Origin: Camellia lanceoleosa | Lineage: Eukaryota; Streptophyta; Magnoliopsida; Ericales; Theaceae | NCBI GenBank assembly: GCA_025200525.1 | Contig: CM045762.1 | Location: 127,849,752-127,913,751, forward strand | DNA: 64,000 nucleotides | Direction: 5' to 3' | Shown here: piece by piece, positions 53,580 through 64,000 of the stretch | Position numbering within the stretch: position 1 is the first letter of the stretch | How the letters are laid out: each line of letters opens with the position of its first letter | Made by a program: the position numbers and the translations under genes | Notes under the pieces: model-generated | Seen by the model: only the letters and a program-made list of their open reading frames with translations | Told to the model about the DNA's origin: nothing | The model's database searches: none

Positions 53580-54200
53580 ACACATATGCCGACCACTTTT
53601 GCCGACTAAAAAAATTTCGGTCGCAAAACAATGACATTTGCTGACCAAAAAAACATTTCATAGCTAAAAGTTAATACTATTACCGACTAAAGTAATTTCG
53701 TTGCAAAAAATTGATTTTTTGCGACCAATTTAAAATATTAGTTGCTAAAAATATAGGCGGGTGGCAAAAATTATTTTTTATCTTTGGCGACCAAAAGTTT
53801 AGTCGCCAAAAATTTATTTTTAGTGACTAAAAAATATTTTAGTCGTTGTATAGTTAGTTTTGGCTACTTAAATTATTTAGTTGCCGAATGAAAAACAAAA
53901 ATTTTCTTTTTATCCTTTTGGTCGCCAAAAATTTATTTTTAGCGACTAAAATATCTTTTAGTCGCTATATAGTTATTTTTTGCTGCTAAAATTATTTAGT
54001 TGCCAAATGAAAAACAAAAATTTACATTTTATCTTTGGTGAGTAAAATATTTTTTAGTCGCTGTACAGTTAGTTTTGGCTACTAAAATTATTTAGTCGCT
54101 GAATGAAAAATAAAAAATTATATTTTATCTTTGCTGACTAACTTTTTGGTTGTCAAAAATTTATTTTTAACAGCAAAACAAAATTTTAGTCGCCAAAGGT
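53580..54200. repeat. 5' subterminal repeats of the second CACTA
   Basis: Motifs such as TTTAGTCGC, TGGCGACC and TTTAGTTGCC recur at least fifteen times. A unit of about 120 bp (with AATTATTTAGT and AAATGAAAAACAAAAAT) is repeated three to four times between 53830 and 54130. Confidence 0.8.
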
Positions 54201-54426
54201 GTGAAAATTTTATAAGGAAATGAGGCCCGCCTATTCTCTGTTTAAACAAAACAAATTGTTCTCTCACACAAATTCACAACCAAACCTCATCTCTCTTTAA
54301 ACCCATTCCCCTCCCTCTCTACACTACGCAGAATAGAACCACTGCCTTCCCTCCCCTCCGACGACACACCTCTGCCTCACCTACTTTGCCACCAGAACCA
54401 CCGTTTCTCTCTACATCTTCTGTTTC

Positions 54427-54468
<42 letters not shown>

Positions 54469-55017
54469 ACACACACACACACAAACACACACAGAGTTCT
54501 GATCGTGAAACCCTAGCCGATGCTGCGAGATACAGCGGGGTCGGCCACGTCCTGACGTAGATTTGACAACCGTAGGCCGAGATCTGAGTCGATCCACACA
54601 ATTCTGTGAGTGAGCCACATAGATTGCAGATCCACACCCCATCTCCGTCTAAAACATTTCACACTGCTACCTCCTCCTTCTCCACCGATCTTCATAGATC
54701 CACCGCCACCGCTGCGAGATCCAGAGGCTTCATCATTGATAACTACTCCACTGATGCTCCGTCTGACGTATGCTCTATATATATATAGATATAAGTGTAT
54801 CTATGTATCCATAGATCTTCGATTGAAAATGGAAGATTTTGCTAAGAAATCTAATACATTAAGGCTATGTTTGGATTTTTTTGAATTTGGGTTGGAATTT
54901 GTGGAGGAAAAGGAAAAAAGGAAGGGAAAAGTAACCAATTTCTCTGTGCATTTTTATATGAAAATATTAATTTCTTTACTTCTCAGCAATGTACATTGTG
55001 TGGACATAATTTTTGAA
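54201..55017 (+). other. Promoter/5' UTR-like segment in the second CACTA
   Basis: A CT-rich stretch with a (CT)n microsatellite (54430-54466) directly followed by (CA)n (54468-54492), then the GC-richer ACCCTAGCCGATGCTGCGAG and CCACCGCCACCGCTGCGAG, and (TA)n at 54775-54790. This looks like the leader and first exon of a plant gene. A frame with MEDFAKKSNTLRLCLDFFEF (54829-55017) follows but I do not recognise it. It may be captured host sequence or the element's own leader. Confidence 0.4.
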
Positions 55018-55540
55018 TGACAACACATGACCAAGGTGTCACCGAAGTGCCAGCCGAGGTGTCACGTGTCCTAGTCATGACGCCGAGATCATCTTGGCTA
55101 GGCCGAGGTCATCTGCGAAGATACTGGAATCCGGGATAAGTGGATAAGGGACAAGAGTCCTAGAATGGGAGAGGACTTCAGTTTGGGTAAAGATAAGACT
55201 CTTAGAGAGTTTATCCCAATCCTATTAAGAGTCCAAGATTAGCAGTAATTCTAAGTCTATTGAAGCTAGGCTTCTATTGGGACTAGGTTTGTATTGGCTA
55301 TAAAAGAGAGGCACCCTCATAGGTCTAATGTATGCTTTTATACTCTGAATAGTGAGTTAAGCAATTTTGTTATCTTTGAGAGATAACTGACTTGATCGTC
55401 GGAGTGCCCTCGGGTGGACAAACCACCGTCGAAATTTCTTCTTTTTGTGATAGGTTGTTCGTGCTTAATCTATTCTGCCAGTGTTCTCCAGCCGAGTGCT
55501 TGATTGGCAGTGTGGTTGAAAATTGACACACACATACATT
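55018..55540. mobile_element. Probable solo LTR inside the second CACTA
   Basis: A GC-richer island in AT-rich DNA. TGACCAAGGTGTCACC near the left, TATAAAAGAGAGGCACCC (TATA box, about 55296), a transcript-like run (GCTTTTATACTCTGAATAG) and the right end GGCAGTGTGGTTGAAAATTG with CACACACA after it. The CCCTCGGGTGGACAAACC phrase and this layout resemble LTRs of Ty3/gypsy elements of plants, plus orientation. A TSD could not be fixed because of the CA-rich ends. Confidence 0.55.
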
Positions 55541-55620
55541 ATGACAGGATGTGTTTGTTTTGTTAATCCCAAATTTGTGAACTTTAATTTGATGAATTAA
55601 TTTCTTCAATGAATTTAAAG

Positions 55621-55762
55621 GTGATATTTGGAAAGTCTTGGGGGATAATTGCCTTGTAACACAACCAGATCTTTCAACTCTACATGAATGAGTTGGATTG
55701 ATCTTTAAGTTAGATGATGTTGGTATGAATCTTGCTGATTCTGTTTTGAATAATGCACCATG
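55621..55762 (+). pseudogene. Captured exon-like fragment in the second CACTA, unrecognised
   Basis: Between AAAG and a GTGAGC donor-like site the second frame reads GDIWKVLGDNCLVTQPDLS, then TLHE, a TGA, and VGLIFKLDDVGMNLADSVLN and NAPW. The wording is clearly protein-like, and the stop again falls where Trp would fit (HEW). I do not recognise the family with any certainty. With 58236-58353 it suggests that this CACTA picked up parts of host genes. Confidence 0.4.
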
Positions 55763-58700
55763 GTGAGCAATCAATTAGCGAAGCCACTAATTTTCATATT
55801 TGATTTTGCTTGAAGTGGTGGAATTTATTTTTTTTTACACCTTCATTCTCTAGCTTGGAACAGAATGAAAGATGACTTTCTGAACTATAACAACTGCCCT
55901 ACTAAAAATTTGTAGGAAACATGACTTTCTAAAGTCTATAACAACATAACTAATCCAAAGTAAAAACAGGAATTAAATGACCCACAACCAAACAAGGAGC
56001 CCTAAGAGGAAATTAAATAAAACACCCCTATTCTAAAAACTAATTCATTTTGAACAACTGTATTGAATAGCCTCATTTATCTTAGAAGCTGGAGACAAAG
56101 AGAACTCTTGTGAAAAATCACAATTCTAAAGCAATAGGGCTTAACTAACTTGAGACATTTCAAGTCTTCAACAAAATTGGACTGATAACATATTTAGTTT
56201 TCAAATTTCAATTATGCTCCAATGATTAGAGAGTCATTACTCTGGGTCTAATTTAAGCTTCTTGCTTTTATTTTAATGTTCAATTTCTCAGATGTAGTTA
56301 ACTTTCAAATACAAAGGCTGTTCAACACCGCTTCATCAATCATTCTTGCCTCCATTCTTAATGTTTATTTGTAAGTTTTCCCCCATTTTTATTTTTGTGA
56401 TTAACATTTGCCTCTGGCTCTATTTTTTTTTTTTTTGGTTAGAACTGTAACAGAGTGCAGTTTAAGTGAACAACTTTCTTCTTTAGCTTGACTTGGGTAT
56501 GTATATTGTTATATTTAAAATTCCAACTATCTCTACTATGAATTTGGTGAGTTTAGTGTTTGGAAGCACATTGACTTCTTGTTCAATTTTGCTACATCAG
56601 TTTTACTTCATGATTGTCAATCTCACAACATGCACTTCCATGTTCCCCCAAGTTCAAAAAAAAGTCTATGAATGAATGATAGCAAGTTGTCAATAGTTTT
56701 ACTTCATGATTGTACTAGTTAGAAATGTAATGGCCAGGAAAATAAATATTACTCTAGATGTATTCAGGATTTTTGAGAATAATAGCTGATAACTATGGTT
56801 TAACAAGGAAGAAAGAAGAGTAAGAAGTGGAATAAATACAAAATAGGGGCGTGGGTGGGGAAGAAACACTAGAAGCCTGAATTTTTTGACTTGCATGATC
56901 TCAATTGGTGCAATATGGATCTTGGTTAAGCAGTTAGTGTCAACAATAAAATATCAGGATAAGAATCCTTGGAAAATTGATACTGTTCAGACCTTGTGCT
57001 TTATTGTTGCCTAGAGATTCTGTGATTTATTATAACAATCTCAATTGGTGCAATCTCTGGTACAATTGATCTCTAATGACCTGTCCTCTCTCATGTTAAG
57101 CCACACTATATCATTATTTTTTAAATGCCATTATTATACTCCTACATGTAATTACCAAAAAAATCTTAGACCCTACCACCATCTACTACCCCTTTTGGTT
57201 GGGACCAGTCGCAGCTCCGACAACCATCTAACCCCTTCTTTACCTTCTCCAACTACCCCACTACCTTATCCCTTCCCAACACCCCAAGCCCCTGTCCAAC
57301 TTCGCTGCTAGCCCCCAGCCCTCCTCACCCCACTCCAACAATCCCTTGAGCCGAGTTTTGTACTTACTAAATTCTTTTTGTGCAGATTATTTACACTTAC
57401 CAAGTTACGCATGCATTTTAATAAAATTACAAGATCTATTGTACGATCTTGAATGTGTACGTATTGGTTTGTGAACAACTGAATAGCTTTGATGCTAAGT
57501 TATGGATGAGGAAGCATTGTGGTGAGAATATAACTTAGCTGTACTGAAATCTGCTATTTGTTGCGAATGTAAATGTACTTTCCAGTGCTTTGATATGTTC
57601 TTTAGGATAGATTGGTGTTATATATGCTAACAAATGTGAAATTGATATTATGCACTTTTATGTATACATGTTTCTGTGTATTGTGTATGTTTGATTATGT
57701 TATCAACTCAACAATTTGTGCAGCGTTATCATCGTGGCACTTTTTCATTCTTTTAATAATCTTTTTGTCTATAACATTAAAAAATGATGATTGGCCCCAA
57801 CCTTAATGCTTGCTTTTATTATCCTCGATGTCACAAGTTTAACTCACAGAAACCTTGTTGCCAGCAATGGGGTTAAGGCTACATACATCTTGTTCTCCAC
57901 AGACCTTGTCTTAGTGGGAGTCTCATACATTGGGTTACCTTTAGTACATAGTGTCAAAAAATAGTACGTGATATGCATCTGTCTTCAGATCAAGTAACAA
58001 TAAGAGTGTCATTTTGCACTTTACTGTTTCATATTATATCGGTGTCTTCTGCTGTGATCTTTGTTAGATATGTTGGTCTGTTGTCACTAACTCATCGTGG
58101 TTATGGTGCAAATGTCGATTTGTCTCTGCGTTGAGAGCTTTGCTTTTTAATTGCGCTTTTCTACTTGACTGTTTAATTTGGCTTTTTAACATAACTCCTG
58201 TGGCATTTGGGAATGTTATTTTATCTTGATTTCAGCTTTAGAAGCGGTGGCGATTATGTCGAAAGTACTGCACGATAAGGATCCCTTGTTCATATGGTCT
58301 GATAGGGAAATATTTGAGCATTTAAGAGGCCTCTATAGAATTACCTGCACTTAGTAGTTACTATTGATTTACTTGTCATCAGGGACTAATTTGAACTATG
58401 CTTTTCTTGTTCTTACCATCTCAGTGATGTGATGCATGCACATTTGATTTGGGTGATGTTTATCAAGTAGGAGAGTTCCATGATTAACCTAACTTCTGAG
58501 CTACTTCTCACTATCATGCTTGCATAGCTCTTTCCTTGATTAGTGGTAATTATGTGTCCTGATGTTTTGGATTTTAGTAAATGGGTGCTAATGTTTACCC
58601 AAAAGATAGGGGTTGCATATTTCCTTGGCATGATGCGTCTTCCTTTGCTTTTTAGTCATGTTATGTTTCACTAAGATTATGTCATATGTGGATTTTGTTT

Positions 58701-59961
58701 TGTTTGGCGAAATACAATGCCCATTGGTAGACATTGCTGATTATTTTCTTTGTTTTTGGGTTCTTTCCCCACTATTTTTTTTTCCTTTTACTTCTACTAC
58801 TAATTTTATGTTTTGTTGCATGTATGTTTTGCACTGAGACAAATGATACTCAAATTTTGCTCGGCATTTATTTGTTTGACCCTCTTGGGATGATCTTAAC
58901 TTTAATGGATTCTTAATATTCCTTGTTGTGTGCTTACTAGATATTATCCTCATTTGAGGATTTACTCTTCCTGGTGAAACTTGTTAGTGTTATTAGTTAT
59001 GTAAGAGGACCCATTATCACATTTTAATTTAATAATCATCACATTTTAACTTCATCTACACGCTCACTATGGAAATAATGCATCCATGAATTTCTGAACC
59101 ACCAGGTGTTTTGTCAGGTCGTCAATTTTTAGTTTGAAGTTGAACAACTAGTCATGTTTACCAGTTCTGTTTTATGTTTAGCAGTGTGTAATCATAATCT
59201 GAAAGTTGTACTGCTTTAAACTTAAAAATTTTCATATAGTGAATAGAAGAGTATTGTCAATGACACTGATTTGGTGGGTCTTTGAAGTAGATTGCTTGAT
59301 GTGTTCACATGTCATACCTCAGCCTAGATTAAACAAACTTGTGAGAGCAAGCGGTGCGTTGATAGGACGCACTGTTACATATTTAGACAAAGAAATTGAA
59401 AAAAATATTTATTGGATATATACATATGAATGATGTTGTTTTATTTACAAAATGGTAATGATAGTCAATTAATTTGTTCATGTTACCTTTACTTTCAAAT
59501 GGACATTTTTCATTTTTTATCCAATTTTACAATAATGTGACGTGCAAATACTTTCATAAAAAAATTACCTAACATAATTTCTCTTTTTCTTTGGTACAAA
59601 TGGATGAACTTGTGCACGAAGCTAAATTGTACATGACTAATTGGCACTATAAGCATTTTTGGAAGGATTATATATTTTTAGATAGATGTGCATGAAAAAT
59701 ATTTCGGTAGACTAGTAGTTATGTTTTTGGATAGACTAGTTGTTATATTTTTGGATGGGTGTGTATAGAAAATATTTGGTAGACTAGTTATATTTTTTGA
59801 TTGATGCACATGGATAAAAATTTATAACATAATTACAAGTACTTGTTATGCTTTAAATTTTAATGCTAGATGGATGTGAATTGGATGATTATATAGATTA
59901 CAAGCAGATTTTTAATTGAAGGAATATGTAGTTTGGAATTACTTGTGGATGAAAACTTATA
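55763..59961. other. Interior of the second CACTA, largely non-coding
   Basis: AT-rich, intron-like DNA with T-rich acceptor-like tracts. One more exon-like piece starts at 58236 after GATTTCAG: ALEAVAIMSKVLHDKDPLF, IWSDREIFEHLRGLY, ending at a TAG near 58353; family unknown. 57170-57350 is C-rich with repeated Pro-like codons. I see no transposase motif. The stretch could be introns of one captured gene. Confidence 0.4.
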
Positions 59962-60241
59962 TTCCTTCTGTCCCAAAATAATGGTCCTTTTTGGGGAATC
60001 CAACTTTTTTTGGTAGTACAATTATTGCACTTTAAAAAAAATAGATTTTCCAAAATTACCCTTTGATAGTACATTTTTTGGGGAATATCAATGTCATAAT
60101 TGTATTTTTTATGTTAATGAATTTAAAAGAAGGGCAAAATGAGAGATTCATATTATTTTTGTACTTGATTTTTGAAAAGGGACTAATATTTTGGGACAAT
60201 GAAAAATGGAATAAGGGACTAATATTTTATGACGGAGGGAG
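59962..60241. mobile_element. Stowaway-type MITE (Tc1/mariner), 280 bp
   Basis: Ends TTCCTTCTGTCCCAAAATAA and, inverted, CTCCCTCCGTCATAAAATAT, close to the Stowaway consensus CTCCCTCCGTCCC. TA duplications flank it (59960-59961 and 60242-60243). The interior is AT-rich with an imperfect second inverted copy of GGGACTAATATTTTG-type text near 60180 and 60215. No coding capacity. Confidence 0.85.
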
Positions 60242-60419
60242 TAACAGTTGCTAACTTTAATTACACAGGTTCAGAATTTGATGATTTATATATTTTGTTG
60301 AATCTTCATGATTCAGGTGAATTGTTGGTTTGATTGATTATTGCAAATTACAAATTGTATTGAATGGATTGGATAGATTATTATGAATTACAGGTTTATT
60401 TTGTTGCATTTTGGCGCAA

Positions 60420-60750
60420 ACATTTCTTTTGGCCACCAAACTGTCGTGGAATGTGACAATTGGTGACCAAACTAAGAGGTCGTAGAATGTCACAATTGGC
60501 GACTAACATGTTTGGTCGGGAATATGTCACTTTTCGTGACTAAAGTGTTTTAGCGACTAAATAGATTAGTCACGGTAATGATATATTTAGTGACCAAAAA
60601 TTTAGTCAGCAAATCTAACTTTTTCCTGACTAACAAAATTTTGGTCGCTAATTACTTTTGCCGACCCTCAATTGGCGACCAAAGTGGTGACCAAAAAAAT
60701 TGGTTGCGAATAACTTTTGCCGACCAAATTTTTAGTCAGCAAAAGTGCGA
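60420..60750. repeat. 3' subterminal repeats of the second CACTA
   Basis: TTGGCGACC, TTTAGCGACTAAA, TTAGTCAGCAAA and related motifs recur a dozen times and match the 5' end in inverted orientation. The last 30 bp (GTCAGCAAAAGTGCGATTTC) mirror the start (AAATTACACATATGCCGAC) imperfectly. Confidence 0.8.
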
Positions 60751-60762
60751 TTTCGTGTAGTG

Positions 60763-61285
60763 AGCTTTATATAAGTTTGTTGTAGACAATGTAGGTGCAA
60801 CCATGAGTATTACCAAACTGATTTGGATCAATTACATCCCTCCTAAGGTGCAGGTTTTTGGTTGGTTTGCTTGGAAAAGGAGAGTTAAGACAAAGGAGTT
60901 TTTACAAAAACTTGGAGTGATTAATCAAAATGCCTCCACAGCTTTTGTGTTTTTCAACAGTGGCAGAGAATCAGTGAACCATGTATTAATTTGGTATCCC
61001 TTTGTATGGAAGATTTGGGCTGAAATGCTAAAGTGGTGGGATGTCCAAACTGTTATACCAGGCTCTGTGGAGAGTCTTCTTCTGTGGTGGGCAAGAGGGA
61101 AGCTAAAGAAGAAAGAAAGGAAGATTTGGAAGGTCATTCCATTGGCTGTGATGTGGTTAATCTGGAAGTGTAGAAATGAATGTGTGTTTAGAGCAACTCT
61201 TTCAAACCTGACGGATCTCTGTGATTTAATTAAGTATAGGATTGCTTTTTGGTTAAACCATTCCTCAGAGACTTCCATTTTTTAA
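60763..61285 (+). pseudogene. LINE C-terminal zinc-finger region (zf-RVT)
   Basis: The frame picks up from the piece before the CACTA (ADRPVWSASPSGVL joined through AGC to ALYKFVV). It continues LIWINYIPPKVQVFGWFAWK, RRVKTKEFLQKLGVINQNAS, a degenerate zinc site (AFVFFNSGRESVNHVLIWYP; the usual C...C...H...C has lost its cysteines), then VWKIWAEMLKWWDVQ and VMWLIWKCRNECVFR. This is the domain after RT in plant L1 ORF2. The ORF ends with a TAA at 61283. Loss of the cysteines (CxxC to FxxFN) is a second lesion. Confidence 0.85.
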
Positions 61286-61792
61286 TGCAGGATTTCATTC
61301 TTAATTTGAGGCAAATTAGGAAGTGCTTGGGAGGTTCTGTTGTAGATATGTAGTGCTGTTTGGATTGCTGTGTTGTTATGCTGTAAGGAGTTGCCTTTGT
61401 GGTGAAGTTTTTGTGGTGAACTGCTGTTTGGATTGCTGTGCTGTTCTGCTAATTGAGCTTTTGGGTGAAGCTTTGTGATGAAGTTCTGTGCTGTTCTGCC
61501 ATTTGATTGCAGTGTTGTTCTGTGCTATTTTGTTGTTTGTGTTGTTGTCTTCAAGTTTGATTATTTGTAAGTCTCTGCTGCTACTCTCTGGTTTTTTTTT
61601 TTGTGTTTTTTTTTTATCTAAGTTTGATGTTGTGGCAGCATCTTTTGCTCTCTGGTTTGTTGGTTCCTCACCAACTGGCGCTTGGAGTTTTGTGATAGCT
61701 CCAAGCTTCTCTTTATTGATGTAATTTATCATACCTTGTATGTTTTCATCAATAAAGATTTCCTTTGTCAATAAAAAAAAAAAGAAAAGAAA
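61286..61792 (+). other. LINE 3' UTR and A-rich tail
   Basis: Imperfect repeats of GCTGTTTGGATTGCTGTG and GTGCTGTTCTG (61350-61530) are followed by T-rich text and AATAAA at about 61750 and 61769, and the A-rich tail from 61771. A minus-strand frame through this stretch is a by-product of the repeats. Confidence 0.7.
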
Positions 61793-62515
61793 GTAATTTT
61801 CCCTTTTATATTTGGCAACTATGACAAAACTTTGAGTGAATGAAATGAATGCAATGATATTTCATCATCAAACGATTTTTATTTTTTGCTCTTGGGTTTA
61901 AATTGATGGAAAATTAGTACACATTTAATTGCATTATTATTTGGATTGATTTGTATATAATTTTGAAATAATTTAGTTTGATTAAATGATTTACAGTTTA
62001 TCAATACATTGTAATTGTTTCACATAATTTTTAATCTTTTGTGTTTATTATATGCTACACAATGATTTTTTCACTATATTTTATTAAAATAAAATTAACA
62101 CGTCGAAAATATATATGCATAAGCCGTGCATTGCACAGGCTTAACGTTAGGATAATATAAGTAAAAACGTTATTTCTTTTAAGTCTCAAAAAATACATTT
62201 GTAATTATTTTGTTGGTTCTTTCTAATTTGTTTTTATTTTTTTTTCAATTTTACTAAATAGTCTAATAATCAATATGGTAAGTTCTTTAGGGGGGAAAAA
62301 AAAAAAAAAGAAAGAGGAGAAACAAATCATAAGATTTTAGAACTTTCATTTTCTCCTTTCAAAAATACAACTACGTAAAAGAAAAACAAAAAGTAGATAC
62401 AAATAAATAATAAAAGATAAATTAATGAAATGGAAACATCAAAATTCAACAATATTTATAAATAGGCATACCTCATAGTTGCATTCCTCCTCTCTCCCCC
62501 CCCCCCCTCCACCAC

Positions 62516-62546
<31 letters not shown>

Positions 62547-62825
62547 CTAACATTCATATACGTCCAACAAATACATTTTCTACATTTATCATAATTGAGC
62601 TTGGTTTCCAATATCTTTCTCAAGGACAATAAAAGTTACACAAATTTCCATCATGTTATGTTGTCAATTTGTTTGTTAATATAGATATACATAACAGTGC
62701 ATTGCTAGCCCCCCCCCCCTCCGGTTTTTTTTTGGGTGTGTGTGTGTTTATGCATTGCGATGTTTTTTATTTTTATCTTTTTTCTTTTTTCGGTCGATTG
62801 TTATTATGTTGCTTTACCATGTGGG
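61793..62825. other. Spacer with Helitron-like hairpin and microsatellites
   Basis: No gene. At 62121-62142 AAGCCGTGC-ATT-GCACAGGCTT forms a hairpin with one bulge, followed four bases later by TTAG, like a Helitron 3' end with CTAG mutated to TTAG; no matching TC start found. Microsatellites: C12-type run and (CA)n at 62495-62543, C10 at 62710-62719, (GT)n at 62737-62747. Confidence 0.4.
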
Positions 62826-64000
62826 TGTAACACCCCCAAATAAATGACATAAAGAAAAGTCTGATTAATCTATTCAATTACACTAATCTCAAATTAAGTG
62901 GTCAAATCTCTATATTTGTATTCCATTCATGTAAGAGATTTACAAAAGGGAGTCCACATGCAATACATATTCAAACTTCTAAAGAGTGAATCTATAGGAT
63001 CTGCGACGATGAAAACAACAAAGATGACACAAAATAAATGCCCTAACAGTTACAAGTTCTAAGGCTTAAGCCCGGTTACACAAAAGATGGTTATCCAAAA
63101 ATCTATATAATTATAGCCCTTGGCTTGTCAAAACATGGAATATATATATATATATATATGAAAGAGTCTCGTGCTCTCAAAACATATTCCTCGCCTTTAG
63201 TTAGGCGGAAGCACCATATCGTTATTTCCTTTTGAAAATCATAGACAATGCCCTTTTTTTTTTGTTTTTCAAAAAATACATCATCTCAGTGATTTCATAA
63301 TACACAATGGCGTGGTAAATATGACCCAGACAATCTCTAGGATGATATCTACAAGTAGGCATATCAAGCCCTACCAATCCCTACTTTACCGGTTCCTAAC
63401 TGGCAGACACGTGGTATCTAATCCGCTTGTGTTTTCGGTATTTCATCCTAGACACTCGAGCCAACTTAAATAATACCAATCTACACTCCCTATCCAGACT
63501 TACCAATGTATTTACCCCAAAACATTTTCAAGATCACCAATTTTTTTCTCAAAACAATAAATAAATTTCCAAAATATAGCTATAATAATCAATGTTCAAA
63601 GCTATGCACATGAATGTATGTAGATGTAATTATATAATTCCCATGTTTCTCAATATAATGCAATTATCAACATCTCTCAAGTTAATAATCAATAACTATA
63701 TCCATGTGACATATGAAAAAAATCCATATTCACAATGTTACGAAATTTCCAATTTTCCATGATCCAAGTATTTCCACTATACTATCCATGGTAATTTCTC
63801 AACAAAATCTCATCCCTGTCATAGATGATTTAACAATATAACATATGATTTTTCTTCATTCTTCTCAACATAATCTCATGATGAATTTTTCTTCAATAAT
63901 TTCAACATTTTTCCAACTTTCAAAAGCTAGGGTTTCCACCCAAAATGAATTTCTTTCATTTTTAAAAAAGTGTTCTTGCAAATGGACTTCCAAGAGCCCT
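62826..64000 (-). mobile_element. Partial LTR of the Tekay-like relative, cut by the window end
   Basis: Begins TGTAACACCCCC at 62826. The stretch 63050-63200 (CTTAAGCCCGGTTACACA, GCCCTTGGCTTG, GTTAGGCGGAAGCACCAT) parallels 17635-17775 in the split LTR (CTTAAGTTCGGTTACACA, GCCCTTGACTTA, GTTAGGTGGATTCACCAT). It is thus the same subfamily and orientation. At 1,175 bp about half of the LTR is in the window; whether it is solo or part of a full element cannot be told. Confidence 0.75.

Larger units (their letters stand above)
53566..60762. mobile_element. Second CACTA element, 7.2 kb, non-autonomous, with gene-like cargo
   Basis: Starts CACTACAAGAAATTACAC and ends CGTGTAGTG, TSD AGC at 53563-53565 and 60763-60765. 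Both ends carry GCGACC/GTCGCC/AGTCGC subterminal motifs (53580-54200 and 60420-60750), a different set from the GCGACGG type of the other CACTA, so it is another family. I find no tnpD or tnpA. The interior has a leader-like CT-rich segment, a solo LTR, exon-like fragments and a Stowaway MITE. It must depend on a partner element. Confidence 0.88.
49720..61792 (+). mobile_element. 5'-truncated L1-type LINE, split by a solo LTR and a CACTA element
   Basis: Three collinear pieces form one LINE ORF2: RT start 49720-50099, RT centre and end 52308-53565, and C-terminal zinc-finger region 60763-61285. A 3' UTR and an A-rich tail (ATAAAAAAAAAAAGAAAAG, 61771-61789) follow. Removing the inserts and their TSDs leaves about 2.66 kb, so the endonuclease half is missing, a normal result of incomplete reverse transcription. 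The frame resumes across both insertion sites. No clean TSD of the LINE itself could be made out. Confidence 0.88.

Noticed and set aside
61376..61771. Minus-strand 131-residue Lys/Asn/Thr-rich frame
   Set aside because: Antisense of the LINE 3' UTR repeats and tail; composition follows the T-rich plus strand.
62121..62150. Third Helitron 3' end
   Set aside because: The hairpin is good but the terminus reads TTAG instead of CTAG and no TC start was found, so it is only noted within the spacer entry.

Overview
This window reads as plant nuclear DNA, most likely intergenic heterochromatin of a eudicot; the species cannot be told from the sequence. The evidence is AT-rich spacer, GT-AG introns, a fragment matching the plant HEAT-repeat protein SWEETIE, and Ty3/gypsy, CACTA, Helitron, LINE, Stowaway and Mutator-like elements of plant type. 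I see no intact host gene, no rRNA or tRNA gene and no CRISPR. Almost all of the 64 kb is transposable elements inserted into each other. Most boundaries can be fixed from terminal motifs and target-site duplications (TSDs).

Layout. 1-1550: gene-derived exons (SWEETIE-like) in spacer. 1715-1998: broken CACTA end. 2679-3110: complete small Helitron (minus strand). 3355-14960: Tat-type Ty3/gypsy element on the minus strand (TSD ACACT) with two LTRs, decayed gag-pol, and a spliced antisense gene on the plus strand; a tandem hairpin array lies where the two transcription units converge. 15601-15989: Mutator-like MITE. 17447-30816: solo LTR of a Tekay-like chromovirus relative, split by an 11.1-kb CACTA element at 19056-30197 (TSD TAG). 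That CACTA carries decayed tnpD and tnpA genes and a 178-bp satellite array inside a tnpA intron. 32105-47901: old non-autonomous LTR element (TSD GTAAT), net 3.3 kb, holding a chromovirus at 33868-43782 (TSD ATATC) and another solo LTR at 44272-46824 (TSD CTTGG); all of it may lie inside a Helitron whose 3' end is at 49253. 49720-61792: 5'-truncated L1-type LINE split by a solo LTR (50100-52307, TSD TAACA) and by a second CACTA (53566-60762, TSD AGC). The second CACTA itself holds a solo LTR, gene-like fragments and a Stowaway MITE. 62826-64000: start of another LTR, cut by the window edge.

How the parts work together. Each autonomous element once encoded the usual machinery: gag, protease, RT, RNase H and integrase for the LTR elements; TnpD and TnpA for CACTA; a reverse transcriptase for the LINE. 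All are now broken by stops, many at positions where Trp is expected (TGG to TAG or TGA), and by frameshifts. The integrase of the chromovirus also lacks its first catalytic Asp.

Most noteworthy. (1) The chromovirus LTRs carry six pairs of TCGA-centred palindromes, with members of a pair usually exactly 20 bp apart, upstream of the TATA box. A related LTR at 30425-30632 has a different palindrome, with two pairs 21 bp apart. The same LTRs also hold a 33-bp tandem array. (2) A 178-bp satellite of 16 full units plus a partial one, with hints of a three-unit higher-order repeat, sits inside a CACTA intron. (3) A spliced antisense gene with a 5'-UTR intron lies in the Tat-type element, with hairpins at the convergent junction.
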